A stretch of 64,000 bases of DNA from Planctomycetota bacterium (GCA_013152205.1 JAADGV010000088.1:1-64000), one strand, 5' to 3'. Counted from the stretch's first letter, positions 18,776-28,570 are shown. The notes: generated from the sequence alone by a model not told the origin. Numbers and translations: made by a program.

Positions 18776-20088
18776 ACGAATCAAATTCACCCCGCCGCCC
18801 CTTCGGCCTCTTTTCGGCCACTTGCCTTGTTGTTGCAAACATGATTGGCGCTGGAGTTTTTACGACCAGTGGTTTTTCGTTGGGTGACCTGGGAAGTCGG
18901 CAGTATGTATTGTTAGCTTGGGGTTTGGGTGGATTGGTGGCGATTTGTGGAGCCATTAGCTACGGTCAACTCGCTCAGAGGATCACGGAGTCAGGCGGTG
19001 AGTATCTTTTCTTGAGCCGCATGCTCCACCCCTCGGTTGGCTTCGTTGCTGGCTGGGTTTCTTTGCTGGCGGGTTTTACCGGAGCAATTGCGTTTGCGGC
19101 CACTGCGTTTGAGGCATATGCACTGCCCGAGTCGATTCGCCCCGATTGGTACGTGCAGGGTATCATAAGCATTCTGTCGATTGTTATTTTTGGACTGCTG
19201 CATTCCATCTATCTACGCTCCGGTCTTGTCGCTCAAAATCTTGTTGTCACGTTGAAACTAATCCTGCTTGTGGCATTTATCGTTTTCGCTTTCTCGGTGT
19301 TTCCTGATCGTTGGGAGGGTATGGAAATTGAGTCGAGCCAGGCTGACTTTTCGATCTACGCGATTGCTTCAACCCTGGTTTGGATTTCTCTTAGCTTCAG
19401 CGGCTTTAATGCAGCCATTTATGTGACGGGGGAAGTGGTCGAGGCAAAGAAGAATGTCCCTCGCGCATTGTTGTTAGGGACACTGCTGGTGACATTATTT
19501 TATCTCGCACTCAACTACATTTTTCTATTTGGTCCTGCCCCGGAACTCATTCAAGGCAAACTGGCTATTGCCGGTATTGCTTCTCAAGCGATCGGCGGGA
19601 ATACGCTCGCCATGTTGGTCCGTGTCATCGTCAGTATCGCCCTGCTCAGTTCGGTTTCGTCGATGGTGATTGCTGGCCCACGCGTTTATGCAAAGATGGC
19701 AAACGACGGTGTGTTTCCAAAGTTCTTTAATACGACGATGCGGGGTCAGACAGAGATTCCAGTCAATGCAATTTGGTTCCAAGTCTTACTCGCTTCGATC
19801 GTCGTAGGCGCCACCACCCTGAGATCGCTGCTCGACTACCTGGGGTTCACTTTGTCCGTCAGTGCCGCCGTAACGGTTGCCTGCATTTTTTGGACACGAA
19901 AGAAAAGAGAATCCAGCCTGCGGCATTTGATGTTCTCCAGCATTGCATTGGTTTACGTCTCGACAACGATTGCACTGGCCGTGCTTTCGGCGATCAGTCG
20001 ACCACAGCAGTTAATCGGTTTTGTAGCAACATTAACCACGGGGTTGTTACTATATTTCATTTTCCACCGATCCCGGAGGTCGGAGTGA
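18772..20088 (+). CDS. APC-family amino acid permease
   Basis: 438 residues with about 12 membrane helices. Helix 1 has the APC signature (CLVVANMIGAGVFTTSG). Start chosen at the TTG that overlaps the preceding TGA; the next in-frame ATG (18841) would delete helix 1. The ESGGEYLFLSR motif after helix 2 is typical. It should import or exchange an amino acid or amine with protons. Coupling to the phosphatase-like/methyltransferase gene suggests a shared role, but the substrate is unknown. Confidence 0.9.
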   Translation: MNESNSPRRPFGLFSATCLVVANMIGAGVFTTSGFSLGDLGSRQYVLLAWGLGGLVAICGAISYGQLAQRITESGGEYLFLSRMLHPSVGFVAGWVSLLAGFTGAIAFAATAFEAYALPESIRPDWYVQGIISILSIVIFGLLHSIYLRSGLVAQNLVVTLKLILLVAFIVFAFSVFPDRWEGMEIESSQADFSIYAIASTLVWISLSFSGFNAAIYVTGEVVEAKKNVPRALLLGTLLVTLFYLALNYIFLFGPAPELIQGKLAIAGIASQAIGGNTLAMLVRVIVSIALLSSVSSMVIAGPRVYAKMANDGVFPKFFNTTMRGQTEIPVNAIWFQVLLASIVVGATTLRSLLDYLGFTLSVSAAVTVACIFWTRKKRESSLRHLMFSSIALVYVSTTIALAVLSAISRPQQLIGFVATLTTGLLLYFIFHRSRRSE

Positions 20089-20289
20089 TTGGAGCTTTTG
20101 ATAAGACAGCCCAAAGATATCCCCTGTGGCTACAACGGAATCTGTGACTTTGCAATTCTCCAGGGAGCAACCAAGAAATGCGAACTGCTAGCAAAACCTG
20201 CTACAATCGATAGCAGAGTGAATGAATCGCCACACGAGAAAATTCGACCACGATTTTATTGAACGTCGTATAACCATTGCCACGGCCAG

Positions 20290-23200
20290 GTGAAGCTCGC
20301 CATGCCCCCCTCCGTTTCTCCAAACCGCAAGCATTTTTTAAGTTTGGCGAAAGTCTTGCTCGCCTTGCTAACAGCGTCTAGCGCCGCTGCCAACGAAAAA
20401 CTCGGACTGCAAGTTCCGCCGGGTTTCGAGGTCACTCTCTTCGCTGACGACGATCTCGCTAGCGACATCTATAGTATGACCTTCGATTCCTTTGGGCGTG
20501 TGGTCGTTTCTGGCCGTGGTTACGTTCGCATCTTAATCGACTCGGACAACGACGGTGTTGCCGATACGGCCAAGCAATTCGCCGATGGCCCCCAGTCGGG
20601 CGCTCAAGGCATGGCATTCGCCGGACGAGATCTTCTCTGCACTGGCGACCAAGGCCTGCTACTCTATGTCGACCACAACGGCGACGACCGGGCCGATGGC
20701 CCAGCCGAAGTGTTGCTCGAAGCCAAAGCGGGCGGCGAACATCACCTTCATGCCATTCGTCAGGGGCCGGACGGGTGGTGGTATCTCATGGCCGGCAACA
20801 TGGCCGACATCACCAGTAAGTATGCCACCCTCATCAGCTCGCCTGTCAAAAAACCCTTAGCAGGAACCCTTCTGCGATTAGCTCCCAACTTTGCCAAGAG
20901 CGAAATCATCGCCCACGGCTTTCGCAACGCCTACGACTTCGACTTTCACTCGCTTGGCGACATTTTTACTTACGACAGCGATGGCGAACGCGACATCTCG
21001 CTCCCCTGGTATCGCCCCACCCGAGTGTTCCACGTGCTGCCCGGCTCGCACGCCGGTTGGTTCAGCCGCCACTGGAAACGCCCCGACTATTTCTTCGACA
21101 TGCCGCCCGTGGTGGCCTCCTTCGGTCGCGGCTCGCCCACCGGCGTTGTCTGTTATCGTCACACGCAGTTCCCAGAAAAATATCGCAACGCCCTGTTTGT
21201 CCTCGATTGGACTTACGGACGAGTGATGACTCTACCGCTCAGCAGCAATGGCAGCATCTGGCAAAGCCAACCCGAAAAATTTGTCACCGCCGTCGGCCAA
21301 CATGGATTCGCCCCCACCGATGCAGCAGTCGCCCCCGATGGATCGCTCTACATAAGCGTAGGGGGCCGCGGCACCCGGGGCGGAGTCTACCGCATCCGTT
21401 GGAAGTCCGCCGAAGTAAACACCGGCAGACCCGACGAACTGACAAGATGCCTGATTGCCCCCCAACCACTCAGCAGTTGGTCGCGGCACCAATGGGAGCC
21501 GATTGCCCATCGAGTTGGAGAAAAAGCACTTTTCAGTGCTGCGGTCGACCCCCGCCGTTCGATTCCCGAACGAATCCGCGCCGTCGAAATCCTTACCGAA
21601 AAGTTCACCGGTCTCGACACTAAAACGGCCCAGCAGCTTTCCACATCCAAATCCGCCGAATTGCGCGCCCGCGTCGCTTGGTCGCTCGGTCGATCACCAG
21701 TTAAGCCCCACACCCAACCGTTGCTCGACCACTTTCTTCGCGACAAAGAACCATTCACTGTACGTCAAGCATTAGAAACCCTCGTCGGCCAACCCTACCT
21801 CGTCATCGCCTTGCAAACCGAAGCACTTTCAAAGCTCCTTGAACATACCGACCCATTTATTCAGCAGACCTTAGCTCGGGTCATTGCTTCTTCAAGAAAG
21901 CCGATCCAAACTCCGGAGAATAGCACCGAGCGTACCCGCATCCTGAGAGTTTCGTTCCGAAGTAGAAATTTTTCATCAGGCGGATTATTCGAGGCCTTAA
22001 AGGTACTCGGAAGAGATCACCCTGCCCCGCTCAGACGCGACGGCGTTCGGGCAGCACAAATCGCCCTCGGCGACATTGGTCCCGGAATACGTGTTGTTGC
22101 TAATTCCCCCGTGTTTGAAGGCTACACCTGCCAAATAGCTCCAAGGGAAAACAACCGACTTATCGCCACATTAAGCGACGTACTTGCCGACATTTACCCC
22201 GCCGACGAGGAACCCCTAAACCACGAACTCAGCCGTCTCATTGCAATGCTCGCCCCAGACAACCCAAAGCTCTTTGCAAGCGTCCTCAGCCAAATCACCG
22301 ATACTTCAGACCCCGTCGAAGACATTCACCATTTAATCATCGTCGCCCGCCTACCGGTCGAGCGCACAGCTGAGCAGCGTACGCACATCGCCAACGCCCT
22401 CGTCTCGCTCGAAACAAAAATCGAAGCCGCGGGGCTCCCTCGCGACACCAACTGGGACGACCGCATTTCTGAAATGGTCGCCGCCCAAGTCCGGCTTGAC
22501 CCGCTGCTCCCGACCGCCATCTTGCAACAGCCGCAACTAGGCGAGCCAGGCCACACGCCACTAGTGCAATCGCTCGAAGGCGATCAACTAGAGCAAGCTG
22601 TCGGAAAATTCATCGACCATATTCGCGCCAACTCTGATTACCGTTGGGCTAGCGACGTCGTTCAGCTACTCGGCCGCTCGAAACGAAAAGAAGTAAAATC
22701 GCTGCTCCGCGCCCAAGTCGACGATTTTTCGGTACGCACTTCCATCCTCGCCATCCTTGCCGCCTCGCCCGAACCGCAAGATCGCCCGCTGTTTGTCGAA
22801 GGCCTAGAGAACAACGACGTTGGCATACTCAGCCAGATGGCCCGGGCACTCGAGTCGCTAACGCCAAGCAACAATCCGGCAGAACAAGTCACACTAATCC
22901 GCACTCTCCGACGTCTAAGCCTCACCCTCGAAGAGCGGACTATCCAAGACTCGGTCGTACGCTTGCTACGTGCAAACACAGAACAATCCTTCGGCTACAA
23001 GATGGGCCGGCCCCCAAGCGACCGCCAAACGCTGATGATCTCGGCATGGTCGACCTGGGCCGAACGCGAATACCCAACCGAATGGGCCCAACAAACGGGC
23101 AGCACCCAGCAGGATGCCGAGCAACTAGAAAAACTTCTCGCCACAGTCGACTGGGACAACGGCAACGCCGCCCGTGGCGAAATCTTATTTCACCGCCGCT

Positions 23201-23574
23201 CCTGTGCCCAATGCCACAGCAGCCGCAACTCACTCGGCCCCGACTTGGCCGGTGTTGCCGCCCGGTTCTCGCGGCGCGACCTTTTCACCGCCATCGCCAA
23301 CCCCAACCGCGACGTCTCGCCCCGCTATCAAACCACGCTAATCGCCACCGACGATGGCCTCCTACACACGGGCCGAGTCATCTACAGCTCGGTCGACGGC
23401 CTCGTCTTCCGCACCAGCACCAACCAAACCCTCCGCATCAACGCCAACGAAATCACTACCCAACGCCACCTAAACACCTCGCTAATGCCTGCGGGTTTAC
23501 TCAACGACCTAAAGTCCAACGACCTGTCCGACCTCAACGCCTACCTACGGACGCTCGTCGGAAAGTCACGATGA
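20290..23574 (+). CDS. PVC-type membrane-bound dehydrogenase/heme-binding protein
   Basis: 1094 residues from GTG at 20290 (or 1090 from the ATG at 20302). After a signal peptide (ending SSAAANE) comes a six-bladed propeller domain of the PVC-specific dehydrogenase type (55-390: VPPGFEVTLFADDDLASD, DSDNDGVADTA). A helical HEAT-like region (about 420-940) follows, then the C-terminal PVC heme domain with SCAQCHSS (Cys972, Cys975, His976) and the GPDLAGVAARFSRRDL continuation. These proteins are expanded in planctomycetes and are thought to oxidise sugars or alcohols in the periplasm and pass electrons to cytochromes. Monocistronic by layout. Confidence 0.93.
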   Translation: MKLAMPPSVSPNRKHFLSLAKVLLALLTASSAAANEKLGLQVPPGFEVTLFADDDLASDIYSMTFDSFGRVVVSGRGYVRILIDSDNDGVADTAKQFADGPQSGAQGMAFAGRDLLCTGDQGLLLYVDHNGDDRADGPAEVLLEAKAGGEHHLHAIRQGPDGWWYLMAGNMADITSKYATLISSPVKKPLAGTLLRLAPNFAKSEIIAHGFRNAYDFDFHSLGDIFTYDSDGERDISLPWYRPTRVFHVLPGSHAGWFSRHWKRPDYFFDMPPVVASFGRGSPTGVVCYRHTQFPEKYRNALFVLDWTYGRVMTLPLSSNGSIWQSQPEKFVTAVGQHGFAPTDAAVAPDGSLYISVGGRGTRGGVYRIRWKSAEVNTGRPDELTRCLIAPQPLSSWSRHQWEPIAHRVGEKALFSAAVDPRRSIPERIRAVEILTEKFTGLDTKTAQQLSTSKSAELRARVAWSLGRSPVKPHTQPLLDHFLRDKEPFTVRQALETLVGQPYLVIALQTEALSKLLEHTDPFIQQTLARVIASSRKPIQTPENSTERTRILRVSFRSRNFSSGGLFEALKVLGRDHPAPLRRDGVRAAQIALGDIGPGIRVVANSPVFEGYTCQIAPRENNRLIATLSDVLADIYPADEEPLNHELSRLIAMLAPDNPKLFASVLSQITDTSDPVEDIHHLIIVARLPVERTAEQRTHIANALVSLETKIEAAGLPRDTNWDDRISEMVAAQVRLDPLLPTAILQQPQLGEPGHTPLVQSLEGDQLEQAVGKFIDHIRANSDYRWASDVVQLLGRSKRKEVKSLLRAQVDDFSVRTSILAILAASPEPQDRPLFVEGLENNDVGILSQMARALESLTPSNNPAEQVTLIRTLRRLSLTLEERTIQDSVVRLLRANTEQSFGYKMGRPPSDRQTLMISAWSTWAEREYPTEWAQQTGSTQQDAEQLEKLLATVDWDNGNAARGEILFHRRSCAQCHSSRNSLGPDLAGVAARFSRRDLFTAIANPNRDVSPRYQTTLIATDDGLLHTGRVIYSSVDGLVFRTSTNQTLRINANEITTQRHLNTSLMPAGLLNDLKSNDLSDLNAYLRTLVGKSR

Positions 23575-23596
23575 CTAAATCGCAGGTGCCTATAGC

Positions 23597-23613
23597 CCGA
23601 CCATCCTGGTCGG
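23597..23613. repeat. Short dispersed hairpin (CCGACCA-TCC-TGGTCGG)
   Basis: A perfect 7-base stem with a 3-base loop, preceded by TATAG. The same design recurs at 30603-30619 and 49894-49910. Here it stands 22 bases after the stop of the heme protein and may act in termination. Confidence 0.6.
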
Positions 23614-23739
23614 AAACGCCGGAACAGGTAGGGTGAAGTATGAACCACCCGAGGCGTGAATGGTGCGTTGCGCTTCGCTGCACAGCACGGCAAAGATCGA
23701 CCGTTCTTCCTCTTCTTCGCGACGACGTCGCTGCATACC

Positions 23740-25464
23740 TCAATAGAGTTTGCTTTTGCATGAGGCAAGCTCAGCCCAATCGGCGCTGAAGCTGTGTTCG
23801 CATTTCGGACAGCGAACCTGTTGCCCCAGAAAGCGTTGTGGGGCATCTTTGCCATGCGTGCAACTCGGACAGCAGATACGAAACCGTAGTGTCTCGTTGC
23901 TTGCTAGGTTTGCAAAAACCTCCTCGGGCACATCCGTAAACTCGATATCCTCTGGGGTAAGCAAAACCAGTTGTTCGACCGAGAGATCGGCAATCTCGGC
24001 AATCCGGTTGGCCATACGGCGAATGGAGTGCTCAAAAAGATTGCGTATCGCGCGACCATTACCAAAGTAACGATCACGGTGTTGGTGTAAGTAGTTCAGT
24101 CCAACGATAATTTTTGCTCGCGTAGGTGGCCGAAGCTGGTAATGATTTTTTGTACACATCAGGCCAAATATCTGTGCCAGCTCCAGCGGCGTGTAGTCGT
24201 TGAACTGTAGATTGCGGCTGAATCGCGAAGTTAGCCCAGGGTTTGAACGCAAGAGCGTCTTCATTTCGTCCGGGTAGCCCGCCAAGACGACCACTAATCG
24301 TTGACGATCGTCTTCCATGCGTTTTAGCAGCGTTTGAACGGCCTCGTGTCCATAGGGGTCGTCCCCTTCCGCAGCAATAAGCGTGTAGGCTTCGTCGATG
24401 AAAAGCACGCCATCTAGGGCCTCGTCAATTTTTTGGTTCGTCTTGGGGCCCGTTTGTCCCGCGTATTCGGCGACAAGGCCCGATCGGTCGGTTTCAATAA
24501 CGTGGCCAGACTTGAGAACGCCCATGGCGCTAAAAATCTTTGCCACGATCCGCGCAACGGTTGTCTTACCCGTCCCAGGGTTGCCGGCGAAAATCATGTG
24601 CAGACTGAGGTCGGTGGATGGCAGGCCTGCCTTGACACGCTCGCCCTGGATTTTCAAAAAATTTGCGAGTGTACGAACTTCCTGTTTGATATTGCTGAGG
24701 CCTGTCAGACCATTCAATTCGGCAAGGGCCTCGGCCAATCGATCTTGGGGTGAGACCGCAGGTTGATTCTCGGTATCCTCTTGCAAATCTTGCGACTGCT
24801 GGGCTTCGGTAGACGCTTGTTGGGTTTGAGTTGCGATCGATCCGGGATACGCATGAGGCAATTTGTCTGCGTCTTTGGCCAACGACTCGATCGTCTTGCG
24901 ACACGTAATCTCGGCGGTGGCGTGCTCGTGCGGGTCGTCGATCGGGATCTTTCGCAAGTGTAGATACAACTCGCCTTGAATCATTTTCACGCGAGATTTT
25001 TCGCTAGCTCGGATTGGCCCATCGGCGCGAGCAATAATGTTTGCAAGTCGCATTACTAGAGTTTCAAGGTTGCCGACGAATTCTCGCAGCGGGCCAATTT
25101 GATCAAAAGGTCGCACCAGGGCATACCACTTCAACGACACCGCCTTCTTCGACATCTGCAGGAGAGTTGTTTTCAGAGCCTCGCCAGTTATCTTCTGATC
25201 CCACAGATGCAAGACGAGCGTTTGGGCTAAGAACTGTTCGTTGGTACTCCAACGCCGATCCGATTCGCAAATCGTAACGAAAACTTTTACCAGCAGAGCG
25301 CGGTGCAGGTCGTCCATCAGTTCGACAAAGTGTTTGCCTGTCTGAGGAAGTGAGCCTGGGTGCTCGTCAACAACGAGCTTGCCGCTACTGACGTATAGCT
25401 CTCTGCATTCAACCAGCAGTTGGCGAAAGTGTGCAGGCAGGTCGGGGATTTCGAAGTCGGTCAT
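23740..25464 (-). CDS. TerB-like / AAA+ (CbbX-SpoVK type) / zinc-ribbon protein
   Basis: 574 residues from the ATG at 25464. The open frame extends to 25593, but that part is low in quality. A helical TerB-like domain (45-190) shows the IIARADGPIRASEK motif. A charged linker rich in Q (205-240) leads to an AAA+ domain of the CbbX/SpoVK class (245-500): Walker A GNPGTGKTT (294-302), Walker B VLFIDEA (353-359), sensor VVVLAGYPDE and arginine finger region LTSRFSR. A C-terminal zinc ribbon has CPSC (532-535) and CPKC (552-555). Related AAA+ proteins remodel other proteins or complexes. The partner is unknown, and no Rubisco or ESX genes are nearby. Confidence 0.9.
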   Translation of the reverse strand: MTDFEIPDLPAHFRQLLVECRELYVSSGKLVVDEHPGSLPQTGKHFVELMDDLHRALLVKVFVTICESDRRWSTNEQFLAQTLVLHLWDQKITGEALKTTLLQMSKKAVSLKWYALVRPFDQIGPLREFVGNLETLVMRLANIIARADGPIRASEKSRVKMIQGELYLHLRKIPIDDPHEHATAEITCRKTIESLAKDADKLPHAYPGSIATQTQQASTEAQQSQDLQEDTENQPAVSPQDRLAEALAELNGLTGLSNIKQEVRTLANFLKIQGERVKAGLPSTDLSLHMIFAGNPGTGKTTVARIVAKIFSAMGVLKSGHVIETDRSGLVAEYAGQTGPKTNQKIDEALDGVLFIDEAYTLIAAEGDDPYGHEAVQTLLKRMEDDRQRLVVVLAGYPDEMKTLLRSNPGLTSRFSRNLQFNDYTPLELAQIFGLMCTKNHYQLRPPTRAKIIVGLNYLHQHRDRYFGNGRAIRNLFEHSIRRMANRIAEIADLSVEQLVLLTPEDIEFTDVPEEVFANLASNETLRFRICCPSCTHGKDAPQRFLGQQVRCPKCEHSFSADWAELASCKSKLY

Positions 25465-25564
25465 GCGGCCATTATCGTGGACGCTGCCCTCAGGGCAAGA
25501 GACAAGGCCGGCGAACGTCTCAGAACGTGTTTTGAAATTGAAAAAAGGGATTAGGGGCCAGGGG

Positions 25565-25607
25565 CTGGGGACTAGGGAAATGGGTCGTTTCACTCCCTAG
25601 TCCCCAG
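25565..25607. repeat. Perfect 14-base inverted repeat
   Basis: CTGGGGACTAGGGA (25565-25578) and its exact complement (25594-25607) flank a 15-base loop upstream of the AAA+ gene and downstream of the regulator gene. The position fits a terminator of the minus-strand response regulator gene, but there is no U-run. Confidence 0.6.
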
Positions 25608-25674
25608 ATCCTAGCTCCTCTCATGTTCAACCGATTTTCCAATTTACGAGGCAAGGGAATTCTAAAACACGTTC

Positions 25675-26307
25675 TTACACTAACCCTTTTCGGACAGCCC
25701 AGACCGCGGCTTGGGTACGATCAGAGACACCCACCTTGCGCAGGATGTGTTGAACGTGCTCTTTGACGGTCTCGTAGCTGATCGAGAGCGCTTGGGCGAT
25801 CTCCTTGTTGCTAAGCCCCTGAGCAAGCTGCTTGAGAACCTCGCTTTCGCGCTTGGTTAGCGGAACCTCAAGGTCAACGGCAACCCGCGGTGTCGAAAGT
25901 GCACCGGTCACGCGGCGCAACTCTTCGCGTGTCCAGATCGACTCGCCTGCTGCCGAGCGGCGAATGGCTGCCAGTAGTTCGTCTCGCGAGGCGGTTTTCA
26001 CCAAGTAACCGGCCGCTCCCAATGCCACGGCGCGGGCAATGTAGGTGGGATTGTCGTAGGCGCTAAACATCAGCACCGGCAGGCGAGGAAGCTCGGCACG
26101 AATACGAGCTAAGCAAGCGATGCCATCACTCCCAGGCATGCGAACGTCAAGCAGCACAAGGTCGAGGGGATGCTGGATGGCAAGCTGTAAAGCCTGAGTA
26201 CCGTCAGCGGCTTCGGCTACGATCTCAATCTCGGTCGTATCAACCATGCTGCGCAGTCCTGCCCTCACGACAGCATGATCATCGGCAACTAGCAGTCGAA
26301 TAGACAT
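25675..26307 (-). CDS. NarL/LuxR-family response regulator
   Basis: 210 residues. The receiver domain (1-120) has acidic DD (9-10), the phosphoacceptor Asp54 (VLLDVRMPGS), the conserved Thr/Ser (MFSAYD) and Lys (YLVKTA). A LuxR-type HTH follows (145-205: LTKRESEVLKQLAQGLSNKE, then YETVKEHVQHILRKVGVSDR). It should activate or repress transcription after phosphorylation by a histidine kinase encoded elsewhere, as there is no kinase gene next to it. It is flanked by three copies of an AGAACGTGTTTTgA-type motif, listed among the findings. Confidence 0.95.
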   Translation of the reverse strand: MSIRLLVADDHAVVRAGLRSMVDTTEIEIVAEAADGTQALQLAIQHPLDLVLLDVRMPGSDGIACLARIRAELPRLPVLMFSAYDNPTYIARAVALGAAGYLVKTASRDELLAAIRRSAAGESIWTREELRRVTGALSTPRVAVDLEVPLTKRESEVLKQLAQGLSNKEIAQALSISYETVKEHVQHILRKVGVSDRTQAAVWAVRKGLV

Positions 26308-26817
26308 GGGTTCTTTCTCCCGTCCTTTCTCCTTCGGAAAGGTGCCCTTAGCAAGTGGGAACTACCGAAATCCCCCAGAGAAGACGGGAGCCGCTCCCCA
26401 CCCCCTACCATAGACAGGGGAACCCTATTGGGCAATAGTTTTCGGCGTTAAGGCTATTTTGGGCTTTAGAACGTGTTTTGAAATAGCTAGCTGAGCCGTA
26501 GGCGCTAGCCTCGGGTGAGAAAAGTGGTCAGGGATCAGAGGTCGGAGGTCAGGAAAAATCTGGCTAACGCCAAAACGGCTAATTCGCTCAACCCCAATTC
26601 TTATCGCTGACAAAGCACTCGTAACGGCGGGTTGATAGCATCCTTTTCTAGTGGTGGTAGCATTTCGGGCACCGAAGACACTGAATAGGAATTCTCAAAT
26701 GTCCAGCTTTACACTGCCATACGAATTTTCGATACTCAGCCGGCTGCCCTTATATAATGTTGAGGCAGCAAATGATGGTAAGGAAACCTGTCGAATTAAA
26801 AGGATGGCGAGCAATCT
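26308..26817. other. Intergenic region between divergent genes, no gene
   Basis: It should contain the promoters of the response regulator and the TIM-barrel gene. A TATAAT sits at 26753-26758, about 60 bases before the ATG at 26818, and is a candidate -10 box; no good -35 box is visible 17 bases upstream. One copy of the AGAACGTGTTTTGA motif lies at 26468-26481. Confidence 0.5.
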
Positions 26818-27642
26818 ATGGCGATGCCAAAGCTATCGATGAGCGAAGTGACGACCTATCGCTGGTCGCTTGAAGAAGATGTGCGGCGATACGTCGCTGC
26901 TGGGTACGAAGCGATTGGGGTCTGGCGTCAGAAACTGGCCGACTTCGGCGAGGAGGAAGGCGTCGACCTGTTAGCTGAAAGTGGCTTGCAAGTAACCAAC
27001 CTACTTTGGGCAGGCGGCTTCACAGGCAGCGACGGACGTAGTCAGCATGAGGCGATCGACGACGCAGCGCATGCGATTCGACTGGCTGGCGCAATGAATG
27101 CTGGTTGCCTGGTCGTTTACCCCGGGGGGCGAAATAACCATACCTTTCGTCATGCAGAACGGCTCCTCCGAACGGCCATCGACGTTCTCTTGGAATTGGC
27201 AGAAGATGCTGAAGTGACGTTGGCCATCGAGCCTATGCATCCTGCCTGCGCAACTGAGTGGACTTTTCTCACGGACCTGGAATCGACGATTACGCTGGTC
27301 GAAAGTTACTCAACCCCTCATTTGAAATTGGTTTTCGATGCTTACCATTTTGGACACGACCGCGCGGTTCTCGCCAATTTACGAGAGATTGTGCCTTACA
27401 CGGCCCTTGTCCAGTTAGGAGACCGCCGGACGGCCCACGGCATCGATCAAGACCGTTGTGCGCTGGGCAAAGGCTTTGTGCCGTTGTCTGAAATGATGCA
27501 GTGCCTGCTGGAAGCTGGTTACCAAGGAGATTTCGACATCGAACTTGCCGGGCAAGAGATCGAACTGAGCGGCTACGAGCATTTGCTGACAACTTCCAAG
27601 CAAGCATTTGATCAGTTGTTATCGCCGGTCAGTCCGCAATAG
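26818..27642 (+). CDS. Sugar phosphate isomerase/epimerase family TIM-barrel protein
   Basis: 274 residues, the usual size for the AP-endonuclease-2/xylose-isomerase-like barrel. Typical pieces are the barrel strand motifs AIEPMHP (putative metal Glu), LVFDAYHF (Asp/His), LVQLGDR (Asp/Gly) and FDIELAG. Members isomerise or epimerise sugars or hydrolyse related bonds; the reaction here cannot be told. It lies 9 bases from arfB on the same strand and they may form an operon. Confidence 0.88.
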   Translation: MAMPKLSMSEVTTYRWSLEEDVRRYVAAGYEAIGVWRQKLADFGEEEGVDLLAESGLQVTNLLWAGGFTGSDGRSQHEAIDDAAHAIRLAGAMNAGCLVVYPGGRNNHTFRHAERLLRTAIDVLLELAEDAEVTLAIEPMHPACATEWTFLTDLESTITLVESYSTPHLKLVFDAYHFGHDRAVLANLREIVPYTALVQLGDRRTAHGIDQDRCALGKGFVPLSEMMQCLLEAGYQGDFDIELAGQEIELSGYEHLLTTSKQAFDQLLSPVSPQ

Positions 27643-27651
27643 GCCTGCCCA

Positions 27652-28086
27652 ATGTCTCGTCCCTTGGTAATCAATTCTGAAATTACAATCCCTGCCGCAG
27701 AGATTGTTCTCACCCACGCCCGCAGCGCTGGCCCAGGCGGCCAAAATGTGAATAAGGTAAATAGCAAAGCCGTGCTGCGTTGGAATGTTACGCAAACAAA
27801 GTGTTTGCCCATGGGAGTGAAAAATCGATTTCTTGAACGGTTTCCTACTCGCATCAACCAAGCCGGAGAAATCGTACTAGCCTGCGACCAGCATCGAGAG
27901 CAACTTCGGAATGTGTCGGGTTGCTACGAAAAACTCCGCCATTTAATTCTCGCAGTTCTTGTCGCACCACGTAGAAGAGTAAAGACACGGCCTTCGCGCG
28001 GCTCAGTCGAACGACGATTGCAAGGAAAACATTTGAAATCGAAGCGGAAGCAAATGCGTCGTTTCCGGCCAGGAAGCGACGACTGA
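27652..28086 (+). CDS. arfB: Alternative ribosome-rescue factor / peptidyl-tRNA hydrolase ArfB
   Basis: 144 residues, the standard length. The catalytic GGQ is within RSAGPGGQNVNKVNSKAVLR, and the C-terminal tail is basic (RPSRGSVERRLQGKHLKSKR), needed to enter the empty mRNA channel of stalled ribosomes. It releases peptides from stalled complexes. It follows the TIM-barrel gene with 9 bases between. Confidence 0.95.
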   Translation: MSRPLVINSEITIPAAEIVLTHARSAGPGGQNVNKVNSKAVLRWNVTQTKCLPMGVKNRFLERFPTRINQAGEIVLACDQHREQLRNVSGCYEKLRHLILAVLVAPRRRVKTRPSRGSVERRLQGKHLKSKRKQMRRFRPGSDD

Positions 28087-28570
28087 GGGGGATAGCCACT
28101 AAATAAACAATACCTGCATGAACTGCGCAAACTACCCGGTTTAACGCCAATTCCTGTTTTTTATTAAACGCAAAAAACTCATAAGCTGTTTGCCGTCAAC
28201 GCCTTCTGCGTAAAACGTGTATCTCGGGTACCCTCCCCCCCGAGAAAATCCTGGGCAAACATCTAGTTTTTCGGTTAGAATGAGGAGCCTTGTCGACTAG
28301 TGCATTCTCGGGATAACTTTTCTTCCCGATGCATATGAGAGAATGTTGGGGTCAGGGCATCAGCGAAGCCCTGCTTAGGGACGCGAGAATTGGCGGCGTG
28401 TAGCCGAGGCAAATACTGGCTTCGGCACGGGTAGCATTGTGAGAGTGGGTCGTTGGTTCGACATGCGCGAGCTTTCTGACGATTTCGCGATATGAGCCAT
28501 CGCACGGAAACGCGATACGATCCAACAACGGGACGTTTTGGCCCGTTGACATTTTTTGGAGGGCAGTGAC
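28087..28570. other. Intergenic region, no gene
   Basis: No coding sequence is supported; an open frame on the minus strand (28275-28661) is a shadow of low quality. TTAGAAT (28275-28281) could be a -10 box of the downstream gene, giving a long leader. A strong GGAGG ribosome site at 28558-28562 sets the next start at 28571. Confidence 0.45.
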
